Positions 61,594 through 64,000 of a stretch of DNA of 64,000 nt are shown piece after piece. This DNA is from Comamonadaceae bacterium (GTDB lineage: Bacteria > Pseudomonadota > Gammaproteobacteria > Burkholderiales > Burkholderiaceae_C). The stretch lies in the NCBI GenBank assembly GCA_947372745.1, contig CANBUY010000005.1:1-64000 (forward strand). The letters run 5' to 3'. The notes beneath the pieces are model-generated. The model had not been told where the DNA came from and searched no databases. It saw nothing but the letters and a program-made list of their open reading frames with translations. Position 1 is the first letter of the stretch. The number at the start of each line of letters is the position of its first letter. The position numbers and the translations under genes are program-made.

Positions 61594-63797
61594 TGAACCT
61601 AAAAAAACTAAGCCTGCTGCTGGTGCTAGTGGCCCTTTTTGCCGCGTTCTTCTGGTTTGATGGCAGCCGCTACTTAAGCTTTGATGCCCTTAAAAGCAGC
61701 CAATCGGCCTTGGCCCAAAGGTATGCCGACCAGCCCCTGAGCTTCATCGCCAGCTACTTTGTGGTGTATGTGCTGGCCACCGCGCTCTCTATTCCCGGTG
61801 CGGTGATGCTGACCCTGGCAGGTGGCGCCATTTTTGGACTGGGCTGGGGCACGCTGATTGTGTCGTTTGCGTCCAGCATCGGGGCCACGCTGGCTTTTTT
61901 GGCGGCGAGCTTTCTTCTGCGCGACAGCCTGGAGGCGCGCTTCAACGCGCGTCTGGCCGAGTTCAACCGGGGCGTAGAAAATGAAGGTGCGCTCTACCTG
62001 TTCACCCTGCGCCTGGTGCCGCTGGTGCCGTTTTTTGTCATCAACCTGCTGATGGGTTTGACCCAGATGCGCACCTGGACCTATTACTGGGTGAGCCAAC
62101 TGGGCATGTTGGCGGGCACGGCGGTGTACGTGAACGCGGGCACGCAACTGGCGCAGTTGGATTCATTGAAAGGCATTCTGAGCCCGGCCTTGCTGGGTTC
62201 CCTGGTGCTGCTCGGCCTCTTTCCCTTGCTGGCGCGCCAAGTCGCCCAAGCCTTGAAGAAGCGCCAGGTTTACGCCCGCTGGCTGCACCTGAAGCCTGAG
62301 CAGTTTGACCGCAACCTGATCGTCATTGGCGCCGGTGCGGGGGGCTTGGTCACGGCCTATATTGCGGCGGCCGTGAAAGCCAAAGTCACGCTGATTGAGG
62401 CCCACAAAATGGGCGGCGACTGCCTCAACTACGGCTGCGTGCCTAGCAAAGCCCTGATCAAAAGCGCCCAGGTCGCGCATGAAATGCAACACGGCGCACG
62501 CTACGGCTTGCAAGACACCACGCCCGTTTTCAGCTTCAAAGCGGTCATGCAGCGTATCCAGTCGGTCATTGCGGCCATCGCGCCGCATGACAGCGTAGAG
62601 CGCTATACCGCGCTGGGCGTGGAGGTGCTGAGTGGCCACGCCCGCATCGTGAACCCGTGGACGATCGAGATTAGCCAGCCCGGCGCTGGTGACGCACCGC
62701 CACAGTTGCAGCGCCTGACCACCCGTGCCATCGTCATCGCCACCGGCGCCCGGCCCACCGTGCCGCCCCTGCCCGGCTTGCAAGAGGTGGGCTTTTTGAC
62801 CAGCGACACGCTGTGGGAGGCTTTTGCGCAGCTTGACGCCCTGCCCCAGCGTTTGGTGGTTTTGGGTGGTGGGCCAATTGGCTGCGAATTAGCGCAAAGT
62901 TTTGCCCGCTTGGGCGCTGCGGTGACGCTGGTGGAAATGGCGCCCCGCCTGCTCATGGGTGAGGACGAAGACGCCTCTCAGATCGTGGCCCAGTCGCTAC
63001 AAGCCGATGGCGTGCGCTTGCTCAAAAGCCACCGCGCCTTGCGCTGCGAACCCTTGCCTGGCGCTTCGCCACTTGTGGACGCCTTCGGTCCCGGCGTGCT
63101 GGTGGTGGAGCATTCGGGCACTTCACTGAGTATCGAATTCGACGCCCTGATTTGCGCTGTAGGCCGCAGCGCCCGGCTCACCGGCTACGGGCTGGAAGAG
63201 CTGGGCATTGACACCGATAAAACGGTGCGCACCAACGACTACCTCGAAACCATTTACCCCAACATCTATGCCGCTGGCGACGTGGCCGGGCCTTTCCAGC
63301 TGACCCATGTGGCGGCGCATCAGGCTTGGTACGCGGCGGTGAACGCGCTGTTTGGCGAATTCAAAAAGTTCAAGGCCGACTACCGCGTCATCCCCCGCGC
63401 CACCTTCACCGACCCCGAAGTGGCGCGTGTGGGCATCAACGAGCAAGAGGCCCGGGCGAACAACACGCCCTTTGAGGTGACAAAATTCGCCCTCGCCGAC
63501 CTCGACCGCGCCTTGGCCGACAGCCAGACCCAGGGCTTTGTGAAGGTGCTCACGGTGCCGGGCAAAGACACCATTTTGGGCGTCTGCATCGTCGGCCACC
63601 ATGCGGGGGATTTGCTGGCCGAGTACGTGCTGGCCATGAAACATGGCTTGGGTTTGTCGAAGATTCTGGGCACGATTCACACCTACCCCACGATGTCGGA
63701 GGCCAACAAATACGCGGCTGGCGAATGGAAAAAGGCGCATGCCCCGCAACAGCTTCTGAAGTGGGTCGCCAAGTACCACGACTGGAAACGAGGCTGA
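61590..63797 (+). CDS. TVP38/TMEM64 (DedA-like) membrane domain fused to a flavoprotein disulfide reductase
   Basis: 735 aa fusion. Residues 1-230 form a TVP38-type membrane domain (about five hydrophobic segments; LSIPGAVMLTLAGGAIFG and LRLVPLVPFFVINLLMGLT are the SNARE-associated family marks). From about residue 242 follows a dihydrolipoamide dehydrogenase/mercuric reductase-type flavoprotein: VIGAGAGGLVTAYIAA, GGDCLNYGCVPSKAL with redox Cys278/Cys283, LGGGPIGCELAQSF for NAD(P)H, YAAGDVAGPFQLTHVAAHQ, and C-terminal GTIHTYPTMSEANKYAAGEWKKAH with the His-x-Tyr-Pro-Thr dimer motif. No MerA-type C-terminal Cys pair. The substrate is unknown; a membrane-anchored disulfide or quinone reductase is likely. 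Start overlaps the preceding TGA. Confidence 0.92.
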   Translation: MMNLKKLSLLLVLVALFAAFFWFDGSRYLSFDALKSSQSALAQRYADQPLSFIASYFVVYVLATALSIPGAVMLTLAGGAIFGLGWGTLIVSFASSIGATLAFLAASFLLRDSLEARFNARLAEFNRGVENEGALYLFTLRLVPLVPFFVINLLMGLTQMRTWTYYWVSQLGMLAGTAVYVNAGTQLAQLDSLKGILSPALLGSLVLLGLFPLLARQVAQALKKRQVYARWLHLKPEQFDRNLIVIGAGAGGLVTAYIAAAVKAKVTLIEAHKMGGDCLNYGCVPSKALIKSAQVAHEMQHGARYGLQDTTPVFSFKAVMQRIQSVIAAIAPHDSVERYTALGVEVLSGHARIVNPWTIEISQPGAGDAPPQLQRLTTRAIVIATGARPTVPPLPGLQEVGFLTSDTLWEAFAQLDALPQRLVVLGGGPIGCELAQSFARLGAAVTLVEMAPRLLMGEDEDASQIVAQSLQADGVRLLKSHRALRCEPLPGASPLVDAFGPGVLVVEHSGTSLSIEFDALICAVGRSARLTGYGLEELGIDTDKTVRTNDYLETIYPNIYAAGDVAGPFQLTHVAAHQAWYAAVNALFGEFKKFKADYRVIPRATFTDPEVARVGINEQEARANNTPFEVTKFALADLDRALADSQTQGFVKVLTVPGKDTILGVCIVGHHAGDLLAEYVLAMKHGLGLSKILGTIHTYPTMSEANKYAAGEWKKAHAPQQLLKWVAKYHDWKRG

Positions 63798-63799
63798 AC

Positions 63800-64000
63800 A
63801 TGCACGCGCGCGCACCTGCCCAAGTTAGTATTATTTTGATAGCTGCCTGCGCTATGCTGGCCTACGCTACAGCCTGTTTCTCTCAAAACTCACCCTCTTC
63901 AGCGCCCGTTCAACCGACTGTACAACTCGCCCCCTTTGGCGCCACCGGCGCCCTCCCCCTTCACCCGGCCTGGCAGTTGACAGGATTGCCGGGCAAGTTC
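63800..64000 (+). CDS. Secreted protein, 5' part only (possibly DUF3047)
   Basis: 67 codons from ATG 63800, open to the window edge and 2 bp after the fusion gene. The first 26 residues form a signal peptide (hydrophobic IILIAACAMLAYATA, Cys and FSQ). The next part is Ser/Pro-rich and then reads LPLHPAWQLTGLPGKF, which resembles the beginning of DUF3047 proteins; this is a tentative match. The hydrophobic signal core is encoded by an intragenic repeat copy (63831-63880). Confidence 0.65.
   Translation, partial: MHARAPAQVSIILIAACAMLAYATACFSQNSPSSAPVQPTVQLAPFGATGALPLHPAWQLTGLPGKF
63831..63880. repeat. Intragenic repeat copy forming a signal peptide core
   Basis: TTATTTTGATAGCTGCCTGC, then GCTATGCTGGCCTACGCTAC and AGCCTGTTTC. 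Same family as in rarA and the CDP-alcohol phosphatidyltransferase gene. Its translation (ILIAACAMLAYATACF) happens to be hydrophobic and forms most of the signal peptide of this ORF. Confidence 0.55.

Overview
This 64 kb window looks like chromosome from a betaproteobacterium of the Comamonadaceae, close to Rhodoferax or Polaromonas. That placement rests on gene content and style: a Tat-exported high-potential iron-sulfur protein, a purine ABC transporter beside xdhAB, a ttu-type tartrate operon with a Bug-family binding protein, dense ATGA-coupled operons, and a short repeat inside coding regions of the kind I associate with this family. It is inferred from reading, not from a database search. 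No rRNA, tRNA, CRISPR array, integrase or intact insertion sequence was seen.

Layout. 1-4.2 kb: end of a dienelactone hydrolase, a DASH-type cryptochrome, a second photolyase/cryptochrome and a HiPIP. 4.2-13.9 kb: a BMP-type purine/nucleoside ABC transporter with a LysR regulator, divergent from xanthine dehydrogenase xdhAB; together they would import and oxidise purines. 13.9-19.0 kb: a Crp/Fnr regulator, then a tartrate operon (ttuC, Bug-type binding protein, ttuD) with a divergent LysR. 19.0-22.6 kb: livHMGF branched-chain amino acid or amide transporter without livK. 22.8-24.1 kb: rarA.

24.1-49.2 kb is a large O-antigen locus, almost all on the minus strand. It starts with an EPS-type MarR regulator at 49.2 kb, then manC-fcl-gmd (GDP-L-fucose), rfbFGH plus a paratose-synthase-like reductase and rfbE (CDP-3,6-dideoxyhexose, probably tyvelose), wzx, glycosyltransferases, a wzy candidate and an acyltransferase. 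It continues with an epimerase remnant, rfbB, rfbD, rfbA, rfbC (dTDP-L-rhamnose) and an initiating sugar transferase, and ends convergently on an O-antigen ligase. The 32-40 kb core is visibly AT-richer, as expected for transferred O-antigen cassettes.

The most unusual structure is at 28.3-31.0 kb. Three complete type II toxin-antitoxin modules of three unrelated families (Phd/PIN, MqsRA, MazEF) are stacked between rfbB and rfbD. They are separated by two diverged copies of the 3' end of rfbB, and one copy still carries the first six codons of a second rfbD. Each module has its own palindromic operator. It reads as serial capture of addiction modules at one spot in the rhamnose operon, with the rfbB tail re-supplied each time.

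49.4-64 kb: a pair of M16 peptidases, ftsY, a ynjB-ynjCD-type ABC transporter split by about 4.2 kb of other genes (carboxylesterase, Hsp70-like protein, a REP-like repeat cluster, a quinone oxidoreductase, a GntR regulator), a CDP-alcohol phosphatidyltransferase, a TVP38-flavoprotein disulfide reductase fusion, and the start of a secreted protein. Repeats have repeatedly entered coding sequence: a REP-like element makes a 43-codon bridge ORF between xdhA and xdhB, and repeats form parts of ManC, Fcl and Gmd.
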